From positions 1-24,244 of the forward strand of contig URDY01000037.1 in NCBI GenBank assembly GCA_900546665.1: a DNA stretch of 24,244 bases, given 5' to 3'. A model generated the notes under the pieces. It saw nothing but the letters and a program-made list of their open reading frames with translations, did no database searches and was not told where the DNA came from. Every line of letters begins with the position of its first letter. The first letter of the stretch is position 1. The position numbers were made by a program, and so were the translations under genes. Of this stretch, positions 9,792-18,170 are shown in pieces. This stretch comes from an uncultured Paraprevotella sp. GTDB taxonomy: Bacteria; Bacteroidota; Bacteroidia; Bacteroidales; Bacteroidaceae.

Positions 9792-11975
9792 TCAATTGGC
9801 CATTTCGGATATAAACTTAATTCTAACCAATCGAATCTCTTCCTCTGTATAATCATCTCCCAGTTCATCCATGGCTGCAGAGAGTTTATCCGTTTCTGAT
9901 TCCTTGAAATAATCATAGATATCCCACAAATGGTCCTCATCCATCACATCTTCCAGGAAGTAATCGATATTCAATTTGGTACCTGAATAGACGATAGCCT
10001 CTATTTCATCCAACAACTCATTGAAATCAATACCTTTGGCAGACGCAATATCATCTAATGCCACTTTACGGTCAATACTCTGAATAATGCTTACCTTCAA
10101 TTTCGATTTGTTTGCCACCGTACGGACACGCAAATCTTCCGGACGCTCTATCTCGTTTTCCTCACAATGTTTCCGTATAAGATCGCAGAATTCCTGTCCA
10201 TAACGTTTTGCCTTTCCGGCCCCGACTCCCGGTATATTCTGCAGCTCTTCTACATTGATCGGATAAACCGTAGCCATAGCTTCCAGAGAAGGATCCTGAA
10301 AGATCACATAAGGAGGAACTTCCAGCTTCTTCGACATTTTTTTCCGCAAGTCTTTCAACATCGCGAATAAAGCCGGATCTGCCGCACTTGTAGCTCCACC
10401 ACTGCGTACTGCAACCTCTTCTTCCTCCTCATCAAAATCATTATCCTCGGAAACCTGGAAAGAAACGGGCTTTTTCATAAATTTACGTCCCTGAGCCGTA
10501 AGCTTCAATAAACCGTAATTCTCCACTTCCTTTTCCAGATAGCCTGCTATCAAGGCTTGCCGGATAACTGCATTCCAGAATTTATCATCATGTTCATCAC
10601 CGCAACCGAAACATTTCAAATCATCATGCTTATGAGCCACGACTTCATCTGTTTCTTTTCCAGTCAACACATCAATGACATAATCCGATTTAAAATTCTC
10701 CTTCACAGCTTGAACTACCTCAAGCAACTCCTTCAATTCATTCTTTGCTTCCACTTTCTTCTTCGGATGTAAACAATTATCACAATTTCCACAATTATCT
10801 TTATCGTAATTCTCCCCAAAGTAATGCAGTAAGAATTTTCGTCTGCAAACTGAGGTCTCGGCATAAGCTGCCGTTTCACGTAACAATTGCCGGCCTATAT
10901 CTTGTTCTGCAACCGGCTTGCCTTCCATAAACTTTTCTAATTTCTGCAGATCTTTATTCGTATAAAAGGTAATGCACAAGCCTTCACCTTCATCACGTCC
11001 GGCACGTCCCGTTTCCTGATAATAACCTTCCAGACTTTTCGGTATATCATAATGGATCACAAAACGCACGTCAGGCTTGTCTATCCCCATACCAAATGCA
11101 ATCGTAGCCACAATCACATCTATACGCTCCATAATAAAATCATCCTGGGTTTGCGTACGTGTAACCGTATCCATACCTGCATGGTAAGCACGGGCATTAA
11201 TATTATTGGCCCGCAAGATCTCTGCCAGTTCTTCTACCTTCTTTCTACTTAAACAATATATAATACCACTTTTTCCAGGATGCTGACGGATAAATTTGAT
11301 AATATCCTTATCTACATTCTTCGTCTTGTTCCTGACTTCATAATATAAATTAGGACGATTGAACGAACTTTTAAATTCCACCGCGTCAATCATTCCCAGA
11401 TTCTTCTTGATATCCCCACGTACCTTGTCTGTAGCCGTTGCCGTCAAGGCTATCAACGGCGCCTTACCAATTTCATTAATTATAGGTCTGATACGTCTGT
11501 ATTCCGGTCGGAAATCATGTCCCCACTCTGAAATACAATGGGCTTCATCCACAGCATAGAACGAGATTTTCACTTGCCGCAAAAAATCCACATTCTCCTC
11601 TTTCGTCAACGATTCCGGAGCAACATACAACAATTTTGTTTTACCTTCCAGTATATCAGCTTTCACCTGATCAATCGCAGACTTGTTTAACGATGAGTTT
11701 ATAAAATGCGCGACCCCTTCATCATTACAGACCTGCCGTATGGCATCTACCTGATTCTTCATAAGCGCTATCAGAGGGGAAATTACGATGGCAGTACCCT
11801 CCATTAATAAGGATGGCAACTGATAACAAAGCGATTTTCCTCCACCTGTTGGCATCAGAACAAAGGTATCCTTACCCGCCAACACATTTCTTATGATGGC
11901 TTCCTGGTCTCCTTTAAAAGTATCAAAACCAAAATACCGTTTTAGGGGTTCTGTCAAATTAAGCTTCTCATCCAT
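9792..11975 (-). CDS. recQ: ATP-dependent DNA helicase RecQ
   Basis: RecQ is a 3'-5' helicase acting in recombination and fork repair. I chose ATG 11975 (MDEKLNLTEPLKRYFGF). The longer frame opening at 12068 would begin upstream of the promoter at 12029-12061. The 727-residue product has Walker A PTGGGKS at 42-48 and the DEAH box at 143-146, followed by the aromatic-rich loop CISEWGHDFRPEYR. Motif VI is QETGRAGRDEGEG. The zinc-binding cysteines are C377, C395, C398 and C401, and a winged-helix RQC region follows. An HRDC domain starts near residue 533 and includes LQNIPGVGAGKAKRYGQEF. About 110 further residues, ending in an acidic helix, extend beyond the length of E. coli RecQ (about 610). 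Confidence 0.96.
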   Translation of the reverse strand: MDEKLNLTEPLKRYFGFDTFKGDQEAIIRNVLAGKDTFVLMPTGGGKSLCYQLPSLLMEGTAIVISPLIALMKNQVDAIRQVCNDEGVAHFINSSLNKSAIDQVKADILEGKTKLLYVAPESLTKEENVDFLRQVKISFYAVDEAHCISEWGHDFRPEYRRIRPIINEIGKAPLIALTATATDKVRGDIKKNLGMIDAVEFKSSFNRPNLYYEVRNKTKNVDKDIIKFIRQHPGKSGIIYCLSRKKVEELAEILRANNINARAYHAGMDTVTRTQTQDDFIMERIDVIVATIAFGMGIDKPDVRFVIHYDIPKSLEGYYQETGRAGRDEGEGLCITFYTNKDLQKLEKFMEGKPVAEQDIGRQLLRETAAYAETSVCRRKFLLHYFGENYDKDNCGNCDNCLHPKKKVEAKNELKELLEVVQAVKENFKSDYVIDVLTGKETDEVVAHKHDDLKCFGCGDEHDDKFWNAVIRQALIAGYLEKEVENYGLLKLTAQGRKFMKKPVSFQVSEDNDFDEEEEEVAVRSGGATSAADPALFAMLKDLRKKMSKKLEVPPYVIFQDPSLEAMATVYPINVEELQNIPGVGAGKAKRYGQEFCDLIRKHCEENEIERPEDLRVRTVANKSKLKVSIIQSIDRKVALDDIASAKGIDFNELLDEIEAIVYSGTKLNIDYFLEDVMDEDHLWDIYDYFKESETDKLSAAMDELGDDYTEEEIRLVRIKFISEMAN

Positions 11976-12028
11976 AAAAATAGTTTCTCGATAAAAATCA
12001 AATTCAGGTTTAACGCACATGTATATAA

Positions 12029-12061
12029 CAAAGTTATAAAAAGTTACCTCATATTTGCAAA
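12029..12061 (-). promoter_or_regulatory. recQ promoter (-33/-7 type)
   Basis: TTTG (12058-12061), a 21-bp spacer and TAACTTTG (12029-12036) match the Bacteroidetes promoter consensus. The predicted transcript start near 12022 leaves a leader of about 47 bases before ATG 11975. The same GTTTCTTG octamer occurs twice just upstream (12066-12073 and 12097-12104). Confidence 0.72.
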
Positions 12062-12114
12062 TTATCAAGAAACTATTTTTTGTTTTTTTATTCCTCCAAG
12101 AAACAATTTATCTT

Positions 12115-13350
12115 TTATGATTCTGTCAATTTGGTCAGATTGGCCTTTTCAAGCTGAGATTTAGCATAATCCAGTGTCACCACAAAGGATTTTACTTTTT
12201 TCGACGGCACCTCATACATTGCATCCATCATAATTGTCTCCATGATGGATCTAAGTCCACGAGCTCCCAATTTGTATTCTACAGCCTTATCTACGATGTA
12301 CTCCAAAGCTTCTTCCTTAAAGGTGAGCTTTATTCCATCCATTTCAAACAGCTTGATCTGCTGCTTTACAATTGAATTTTTAGGTTCTGTAAGAATATTG
12401 CGCAATGCTGTCCGATCCAACGGATTAAGATATGTCAGTACCGGCAAACGGCCGATAATCTCCGGTATCAAACCAAATGACTTCAAATCCTGCGGCAGAA
12501 TATACTTCATCAGATTACCCTTGTCTATATGTTGTACATTCTGTATTGAGTTGTATCCGACCACATGCGTATTTAAACGCTGGGCTATCTTTTTCTCTAT
12601 TCCGTCAAAAGCACCTCCGCATATAAACAGGATATTTCGTGTATCTACATGGATATAATCCTGATCCGGATGTTTTCTTCCTCCCTTTGGCGGCACATTG
12701 ACCATAGAACCTTCTAGCAACTTCAACAGTCCCTGCTGAACGCCCTCTCCGCTGACATCACGCGTGATGGACGGATTATCACTTTTACGTGCAATCTTAT
12801 CTATTTCATCAATGAAAACGATTCCACGTTGTGCAGCCTCCACATTATAGTCTGCGACCTGCAACAAACGGGAAAGAATACTTTCTACATCTTCACCCAC
12901 ATAACCGGCCTCCGTAAAGACGGTTGCATCTACAATCGTAAAAGGAACCTTCAGCAATTTGGCGATAGTTCTTGCCAACAGCGTTTTTCCTGTTCCCGTA
13001 CTTCCAACCATGATAATATTGGACTTTTCAATTTCCACGCCATCATCCTCACGTTGCTGGGCAAGACGTTTATAATGATTGTATACGGATACTGCGAGAT
13101 AACGCTTTGCATCATCCTGTCCTATCACATACTGATCCAAATAGTCTTTAATCTCCTTTGGCTTTGGCAACTCGTTGAGTTCAAATCCCAAATCTTCAGA
13201 CGAAGTGGTATTCTTCTTAATGGCCTCTTTTACTATTTGATATGCCTGTTCTGCACAGTCATTACAAATATAACCATTAAGTCCCGTAATGAGCAATTGC
13301 ACATCACGTTCACCGCGGCCACAAAAGGAACATACTTTCTTCATGCTCAT
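12115..13350 (-). CDS. clpX: ATP-dependent Clp protease ATP-binding subunit ClpX
   Basis: ClpX is the AAA+ hexamer that recognises, unfolds and feeds substrates into ClpP. The 411-residue protein has an N-terminal zinc-binding domain with C7, C10, C29 and C32. Walker A is GSTGTGKT at 116-123, followed by Walker B FIDEIDKI. The pore-loop region is GYVGED, and the second-domain signature GARGLRSI is near the C-terminus. The loop that docks on ClpP, usually (I/L/V)-G-F, appears as V264-G265-Y266. The start codon overlaps the clpP stop as ATGA, implying translational coupling. A second ATG at 13344 is possible. Confidence 0.97.
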   Translation of the reverse strand: MSMKKVCSFCGRGERDVQLLITGLNGYICNDCAEQAYQIVKEAIKKNTTSSEDLGFELNELPKPKEIKDYLDQYVIGQDDAKRYLAVSVYNHYKRLAQQREDDGVEIEKSNIIMVGSTGTGKTLLARTIAKLLKVPFTIVDATVFTEAGYVGEDVESILSRLLQVADYNVEAAQRGIVFIDEIDKIARKSDNPSITRDVSGEGVQQGLLKLLEGSMVNVPPKGGRKHPDQDYIHVDTRNILFICGGAFDGIEKKIAQRLNTHVVGYNSIQNVQHIDKGNLMKYILPQDLKSFGLIPEIIGRLPVLTYLNPLDRTALRNILTEPKNSIVKQQIKLFEMDGIKLTFKEEALEYIVDKAVEYKLGARGLRSIMETIMMDAMYEVPSKKVKSFVVTLDYAKSQLEKANLTKLTES

Positions 13351-14012
13351 TTTTTGCGAATAAATATATTATCGATCATACCATAATCTTTTGCTTCCTG
13401 AGCTGTCATCCAATAATCACGGTCTGAATCAGCCCAAACCTTATCAAAATCGGTATGTGAATGATCTGCAATAATTGTATAAAGTTCTTTTTTCAATTTT
13501 TGTATTTCCCGGGCAGTAATCTCTATGTCTGAAGCTTGTCCCTGGGCTCCTCCCATCGGCTGATGAATCATCACACGGCTATGAGGCAAGGCAAAACGCT
13601 TTCCCTCCGTACCTGCAACAAGCAAAACAGCCGCCATAGAAGCAGCCATTCCCGTACAGATAGTAGCCACATCACAATTAATATACTGCATGGTATCATA
13701 AATACCAAGTCCGGCATAAACGGATCCGCCCGGTGAATTGATATAAATGGAAATGTCTTTTCCGGGATCCGTAGAATCCAGATACAAAAGCTGTGCCTGC
13801 AACGTATTGGCTGCATAATCATCAATTTGTGTACCCAGGAAGATGATACGATCCATCATCAGACGTGAGAACACATCCATTTGAGTGACATTCAGCTGAC
13901 GTTCCTCCAGAATATAAGGATTCAGATACTGTGACTGGGCACTAATCACATCATCCAGCACCTGGCTGTTCAATCCTAAATGCTTAACTGCATATTTTTT
14001 AAAATCATTCAT
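13347..14012 (-). CDS. clpP: ATP-dependent Clp protease proteolytic subunit ClpP
   Basis: ClpP forms the tetradecameric serine-protease chamber that partners with ClpX. The catalytic triad is visible with the family's spacing: S125 in [12 protein letters not shown]150 in [10 protein letters not shown] and D199 in [13 protein letters not shown]. The 221-residue length is normal, including a longer N-terminal extension that may be processed. It overlaps clpX by 4 bp. Upstream, the leader contains an elaborate hairpin (14039-14113) whose base ends 26 bases before the ATG, with no recognisable promoter between them. Its expression may therefore depend on read-through from tig or on a promoter at the end of tig. 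Confidence 0.97.
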   Translation of the reverse strand: MNDFKKYAVKHLGLNSQVLDDVISAQSQYLNPYILEERQLNVTQMDVFSRLMMDRIIFLGTQIDDYAANTLQAQLLYLDSTDPGKDISIYINSPGGSVYAGLGIYDTMQYINCDVATICTGMAASMAAVLLVAGTEGKRFALPHSRVMIHQPMGGAQGQASDIEITAREIQKLKKELYTIIADHSHTDFDKVWADSDRDYWMTAQEAKDYGMIDNIFIRKK

Positions 14013-14038
14013 AATCTGTGCTATTTATAATTAGAAAG

Positions 14039-14113
14039 AAAAAGGAAAGTACTGTCTTGTCACTTCGTCATTTCAATGAATGAGCGGTAAACAAGTACAG
14101 GACTTTCCTTTTT
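14039..14113 (-). terminator. Long branched hairpin between tig and clpP (terminator or attenuator)
   Basis: The arm 14039-14050 pairs perfectly with 14102-14113 (12 bp). After one mismatch, 14052-14055 pairs with 14097-14100, and then 14056-14060 pairs with 14091-14095. An apical stem forms between 14068-14072 and 14079-14083. The stem's 3' side on the minus strand runs into a pyrimidine stretch (CCTTTTTCTTTC), and on the plus strand into TTTTTTTATTG. It could stop tig transcripts, attenuate clpPX, or stabilise a processed end. Confidence 0.65.
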
Positions 14114-14145
14114 TTATTGTTCAAGTTTAGGTATCTGTCTCAAAA

Positions 14146-15501
14146 TTAGACAAATAACTTGTTAAAATCTTCTACGCTTATTTGCTTTTCATTCAATTTA
14201 ACGACGTTCTTCAATACCTCTGCCAACTTGTTTTCAACACTTCTGGTTACCAAAGATTCTACCTGATCCTGCTTCTTCAGCATTTCATTGGCATAATTTT
14301 CAAGAACATCTTCCGGTACGTTGATCATACCATACTGAGCAAACTGAATCTTGGTGATATTTTTGGCTGTATTCTTAAGATCTTCAGTCTCAATCTTGAT
14401 CTCATAGTTCTTCACCAACTGCTCCTTGATCAGATGCCAGGTCAGTTCTTCAAGACTCTTTTCATAGTTCTCTTCATTGAACTCCTCACCCTTAGCCTTG
14501 TTCTGAACAGCCATGAAACGCTTCAGAATAGCATCCGGATATTCCAACTTACCGATCTTGTTCATCAGGTATGTACGCAAGTCAAGAATAAACTTATAAT
14601 CGCTGTCAGCAGCAAACTGCTCTTCCATTATTGATTTAATCTTGTTGCGGAATTCCTCTTCACTCTTCACTGAATCCTTGCCAAATACCTGATCAAAGAG
14701 TTCCTGATTAAGTTCAGCCTCTTTGAAACGAGTAATCTCCTGCACCTGATAGCTGAAATCAGAAGTCATAGCAGCAACATCTTCCTTCTTGATCTTCAGA
14801 AGAGCTGCGATCTCTGTATCATGACCGTCATAAGCCTTATTCGGATTGAATACAAGTACATCATTTACCTTGCATCCATTGAAGATTGCTTTCTGGTCAT
14901 CATTCTTCATATACTCAGGAAGCAACACAGCATTCTCTACCTGAATACCACCTTCCTTGGTATTGCCATTCTCATCCAACTCGGCAAGCAAACCTTTAAC
15001 CATATCCTTGGCTTCGTAGTTGTCTACCTTATCGTAGCTACCTGCACGCTGAGTATACATCTTGACCTGTGAATCGATCATCTTGTCGTCAACTTCGATG
15101 TGATAATAATCTACAGTATCATCACCATTCAGTTCGATATTGATTTCCGGTGCAAGAGCCAGATCAAATACGAACTCAAAGTCTTCCATTGTATCGAAGT
15201 CTATATCCTGGTTGCGGCCTTCGGTTGGCAACGGTTCGCCCAACACATTCAGTTTGTTTTCACGGATATATTCATATAATTTCTCACCCAAAAGTTTATT
15301 GACTTCTTCTGCAGTAACTTCCTTTCCGAAACGCTTTTTCAACAGACTCATAGGTGCCTGACCGGGACGGAATCCTGGGATGTTGGCTTTTTTACGATAA
15401 TCTTTCAGTGCCTTATCTACTTTTGCAGCATAATCTGCCTTTTCCATCTTAACGGTCAGCAATGCGCTTACCTTGTCGAGATTTTCTAATGAAATATTCA
15501 T
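14146..15501 (-). CDS. tig: Trigger factor (ribosome-associated chaperone)
   Basis: Trigger factor binds the ribosomal exit tunnel and shields nascent chains. The 451-residue length fits the family. The N-terminal ribosome-binding domain carries the signature region IPGFRPGQAPMSLLKKRFGK at about residues 39-58. The middle FKBP-like domain is at about 150-240, and the C-terminal helical chaperone domain is rich in charged residues. The FKBP region looks divergent from Proteobacteria, so isomerase activity is uncertain. The gene has its own promoter at 15590-15621 and is followed by the clpP–clpX pair, the common tig–clpP–clpX order, which groups folding with degradation. Confidence 0.95.
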   Translation of the reverse strand: MNISLENLDKVSALLTVKMEKADYAAKVDKALKDYRKKANIPGFRPGQAPMSLLKKRFGKEVTAEEVNKLLGEKLYEYIRENKLNVLGEPLPTEGRNQDIDFDTMEDFEFVFDLALAPEINIELNGDDTVDYYHIEVDDKMIDSQVKMYTQRAGSYDKVDNYEAKDMVKGLLAELDENGNTKEGGIQVENAVLLPEYMKNDDQKAIFNGCKVNDVLVFNPNKAYDGHDTEIAALLKIKKEDVAAMTSDFSYQVQEITRFKEAELNQELFDQVFGKDSVKSEEEFRNKIKSIMEEQFAADSDYKFILDLRTYLMNKIGKLEYPDAILKRFMAVQNKAKGEEFNEENYEKSLEELTWHLIKEQLVKNYEIKIETEDLKNTAKNITKIQFAQYGMINVPEDVLENYANEMLKKQDQVESLVTRSVENKLAEVLKNVVKLNEKQISVEDFNKLFV

Positions 15502-15589
15502 TTTGAAATTGTTATTATTATATTAGATTACTATTTTGAAATTTCGCCTTATACAAATCTTTCTCACGAACAAATTCGTATTGAGTGTG

Positions 15590-15621
15590 CAAAAATAACT
15601 TTTATCTTTCAATTAATCAAA
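15590..15621 (-). promoter_or_regulatory. tig promoter (-33/-7 type)
   Basis: TTTG (15618-15621), a 20-bp spacer and TATTTTTG (15590-15597) fit the Bacteroidetes consensus. The predicted start near 15583 gives an approximately 80-base leader before the tig ATG at 15501. Nothing else is seen in the 15502-15644 gap. Confidence 0.72.
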
Positions 15622-15644
15622 AAAGCAGCATAAAAAACGCATTT

Positions 15645-16454
15645 TTAATGTTCTTGCATACTCTTTTCTTCATCAATCTTCTGAAAATCCTTCAGACGAA
15701 GCACAAAACTATTAGTAAGATATTTAGCACGAACCACTTCATTCTCCGCTAATTCCTGTGGAGATCCCTGAAACAGAATCTGACCTTCAAACAACAGATA
15801 AGCCCGATCCGTAATACACAATGTTTCCTCTACATTATGGTCCGTTATCAATACGCCGATATTTCTCCTCTTCAGTTTCCAAACAATATATTGAATGTCC
15901 TCCACTGCAATAGGGTCTACTCCTGCAAAAGGCTCATCCAACATGATAAATTTCGGATCTATGGCCAGACAACGTGCAATTTCCGTTCTACGACGTTCAC
16001 CTCCGGACAACTGATCTCCCATATTTTTACGTACCTTCTGCAAACGGAATTCAGCTAACAGGCTTTCCAGTTTCTCTTTTTGATAATCTTTCGGCTTGCC
16101 CGTCATTTCGAGAACTGAAGCAATATTATCCTCCACACTCATTTTCCGAAAAACAGAAGCTTCCTGAGCCAAATACCCGATTCCGTTACGTGCTCGTTTA
16201 TAAACAGGGAAATTGGTAATCTCAAGATCTCCGATGAAAATCCGTCCTGCATTCGGAACCACCAGTCCAGTTGTCATATAAAAAGAAGTCGTTTTACCGG
16301 CACCGTTAGGTCCCAGCAATCCCACGATTTCTCCTTGCTTTACATTAAATGATACGTTATTGACCACTGTACGTTTGCCATAGGTCTTGATAAGTCCTTC
16401 CGAACGAAGCACCAATGCTTCATCCTTCATTTCCTGAGAATGTTCTTCTGCCAT
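15645..16454 (-). CDS. lptB: LPS export ABC transporter ATP-binding protein LptB
   Basis: LptB powers extraction of lipopolysaccharide from the inner membrane together with LptFG. I use ATG 16454 (MAEEHSQEMKDEALVLR), because the in-frame ATG at 16475 lies within the candidate -7 box. ATG at residue 9 is a further possibility. In the 269-residue form, Walker A is GPNGAGKT at 48-55, the ABC signature is LSGGERRRTEIARC, Walker B is FIMLDEPFAGVDP, and the switch histidine is in ITDHNVEETL. The sequence between signature and Walker B and the TDHNV element are characteristic of LptB. No lptF or lptG is adjacent. The gene is divergent from mlaE. Confidence 0.93.
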   Translation of the reverse strand: MAEEHSQEMKDEALVLRSEGLIKTYGKRTVVNNVSFNVKQGEIVGLLGPNGAGKTTSFYMTTGLVVPNAGRIFIGDLEITNFPVYKRARNGIGYLAQEASVFRKMSVEDNIASVLEMTGKPKDYQKEKLESLLAEFRLQKVRKNMGDQLSGGERRRTEIARCLAIDPKFIMLDEPFAGVDPIAVEDIQYIVWKLKRRNIGVLITDHNVEETLCITDRAYLLFEGQILFQGSPQELAENEVVRAKYLTNSFVLRLKDFQKIDEEKSMQEH

Positions 16455-16472
16455 ATCTATTGTATTTGAATG

Positions 16473-16480
16473 CAAAATTA
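16473..16480 (-). promoter_or_regulatory. Candidate -7 box of lptB
   Basis: TAATTTTG on the minus strand matches TAnnTTTG exactly, 18 bp upstream of ATG 16454. No convincing TTTG is present at the -33 distance (around 16500). Confidence 0.45.
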
Positions 16481-16532
16481 AGAAAATTGTCTTTAAAAAA
16501 CAGAGCTATAATAAAACAATTCGAATCCGAAC

Positions 16533-16563
16533 ATTGATTTTTATCAGATTTTCAGTAATTTTG
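16533..16563 (+). promoter_or_regulatory. mlaE–mlaF promoter (-33/-7 type)
   Basis: On the plus strand ATTG (16533-16536, near-match to TTTG), a 19-bp spacer and TAATTTTG (16556-16563) precede mlaE. Transcription would start near 16570. This excludes the GTG at 16565 and favours ATG 16577 or 16586. Confidence 0.65.
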
Positions 16564-16576
16564 TGTGAAAATAAAT

Positions 16577-17332
16577 ATGATAACTATGTTTTTTCAGAAA
16601 AGTATCTCTACATTCGGAAAGTATCTGATTCTGATGGGACGTACATTTTCCCGTCCGGAACGTTTTCGCATGTTTTTCAAACAATACGTCAAAGAATTAA
16701 GCCAATTGGGCGTAGACTCGATAGGTATTGTACTCCTTATATCGTTTTTCATCGGTGCTGTTATTTGCATACAAATCAAGCTCAACATACAGAGCCCCTG
16801 GATGCCACGTTTTGTAACCGGATATACCACACGTGAAATCATGCTTCTAGAGTTCTCGTCAGCCATCATGTGTCTGATTCTGGCAGGTAAAGTCGGCTCA
16901 AACATTGCTTCAGAAATAGGAACGATGAGAGTCACCCAACAAATAGACGCTTTGGACATTATGGGAATCAACTCAGCCAGCTTCCTGATTTTACCCAAAA
17001 TACTGGGTATGATGACCATGATGCCTTTCCTGGTCTGTTTTAGTATTTTTTCCGGATTTGCAGGCGCCTATGCCACATCCGTCATTGGCAATGTCATTAC
17101 CATCGAAGATCTTACTTTGGGATTACAACACGAATTCAACGAATGGTATGTTTGGATGGGATTTATTAAATCCATCTTCTTTGCCTTTATCATAACCAGC
17201 GTATCTGCCTTCTATGGTTATTCAGTAGAAGGCGGATCAGTAGAAGTAGGTAAGGCCAGCACCGATTCTGTTGTAAGTAGCAGTGTACTGATCTTATTTT
17301 CCGATGTATTACTTACTCAAATATTATCCTGA
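16577..17332 (+). CDS. mlaE: MlaE-type ABC transporter permease
   Basis: This is the membrane permease of an Mla/MCE-type phospholipid transporter, which moves lipids between inner and outer membranes and maintains outer-membrane asymmetry. The 251-residue protein starts MITMFFQKSISTFGKYL. It has about five hydrophobic segments and the family signature EIGTMRVTQQIDALDIMG in the middle, the cytoplasmic coupling region. A GTG start at 16565 and ATG at 16586 are alternatives. It overlaps mlaF by one base (TGATG). An MCE-domain substrate-binding gene (mlaD) normally belongs to this system but is not in this window. Confidence 0.92.
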   Translation: MITMFFQKSISTFGKYLILMGRTFSRPERFRMFFKQYVKELSQLGVDSIGIVLLISFFIGAVICIQIKLNIQSPWMPRFVTGYTTREIMLLEFSSAIMCLILAGKVGSNIASEIGTMRVTQQIDALDIMGINSASFLILPKILGMMTMMPFLVCFSIFSGFAGAYATSVIGNVITIEDLTLGLQHEFNEWYVWMGFIKSIFFAFIITSVSAFYGYSVEGGSVEVGKASTDSVVSSSVLILFSDVLLTQILS

Positions 17333-18087
17333 TGATTGAAGTCAAATCTCTATATAAATCTTTTGAAAGCAAAGACGTTCTCAAAGATATCAACTGCGTC
17401 TTTGAAAATGGTAAGACCAATCTTATCATTGGACAAAGCGGTTCGGGAAAAACCGTTTTAATGAAATGTATTGTCGGACTGTTCCGTCCCACCAGCGGAG
17501 AAGTACTGTATGACGGAAGAGACCTTGTCACCATGAACAAACGCGAATGGAAGATGCTCCGTCGTGAAATGGGTATGATATTCCAAAGTGCGGCTCTGTT
17601 TGACTCAATGACCGTATTGGAAAATGTCATGTTTCCGCTCGATATGTTCTCCGACAAATCAAGCAGCGAACGGATGAAGCGCGCCCAGTTCTGTCTGGAC
17701 AGAGTCAATCTGCTTGAAGCCCAAAACAAGTTTCCAGACGAAATCAGTGGAGGTATGCAAAAACGTGTTGCCATCGCTCGTGCCATAGCCTTAAACCCCA
17801 AATATCTGTTTTGTGACGAACCTAACTCTGGACTTGACCCAAAGACTTCGCTGGTCATTGACGAGTTGATTCACGACATTACGGTTGAATTCAATATGAC
17901 TACGATCATCAACACCCATGACATGAACTCCGTAATGGGGATCGGAGAAAATATTCTCTACATTTATGAAGGAAAAAAGGAATGGCAAGGCGACAAAACC
18001 CAAATTATGACATCAACCAATGAAAGACTAAACAGCTTTATCTTTGCATCTGATCTTTTCAGAAAGGTCAAAGAAGCCAATAAATAA
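17332..18087 (+). CDS. mlaF: MlaF-type ABC transporter ATP-binding protein
   Basis: This is the ATPase partner of the MlaE permease. The 251-residue protein has Walker A GQSGSGKT at 34-41, then the Q-loop region MGMIFQSAALFDSMTV. The signature is ISGGMQKRVAIARA, Walker B reads YLFCDEPNSGLDP, and the switch histidine is in NTHDM. The ISGGMQKR signature and DEPNSGLDP are typical of the MlaF branch. The start ATG shares its A with the mlaE stop, indicating coupled translation. A strong bidirectional terminator follows 23 bp after the stop, so the operon contains only these two genes. Confidence 0.93.
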   Translation: MIEVKSLYKSFESKDVLKDINCVFENGKTNLIIGQSGSGKTVLMKCIVGLFRPTSGEVLYDGRDLVTMNKREWKMLRREMGMIFQSAALFDSMTVLENVMFPLDMFSDKSSSERMKRAQFCLDRVNLLEAQNKFPDEISGGMQKRVAIARAIALNPKYLFCDEPNSGLDPKTSLVIDELIHDITVEFNMTTIINTHDMNSVMGIGENILYIYEGKKEWQGDKTQIMTSTNERLNSFIFASDLFRKVKEANK

Positions 18088-18110
18088 AAATTTCAGTATT
18101 GTCTACTACG

Positions 18111-18157
18111 TACGGACCAAAAAGGCAGCCTTGTCAGGGCTGCCTTTTTGGTCCGTA
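18111..18157. terminator. Bidirectional terminator between convergent mlaF and lipoprotein gene
   Basis: A perfect 20-bp stem (18111-18130 with 18138-18157) closes a 7-base loop. The inner part contains AAAAAGGCAGCC paired with GGCTGCCTTTTT. It sits between two converging stop codons (18087 and 18171) and can end transcription from both sides. It is the longest perfect inverted repeat I found in the window. Confidence 0.9.
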
Positions 18158-18170
18158 TACATATAAAAGA

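Noticed and set aside
11976..12068. N-terminal extension of RecQ from ATG 12068
   Set aside because: The exact -33/-7 promoter for recQ lies at 12029-12061 inside this extension, and the added residues do not resemble RecQ.
12829..13386. 185-codon plus-strand open frame opposite clpX/clpP
   Set aside because: It lies entirely antisense to conserved clpX sequence, has a cysteine-rich, low-plausibility composition and no promoter. It is a shadow of the clpX codon pattern.
14182..14634. 150-codon plus-strand open frame opposite tig
   Set aside because: It is leucine/isoleucine-rich reverse-frame sequence of trigger factor with no supporting signals.
17313..17858. 181-codon minus-strand open frame opposite mlaF
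   Set aside because: It is antisense to clear ABC ATPase motifs and rich in serine/arginine as expected for a reverse-frame shadow. No promoter or homology pattern was recognised.
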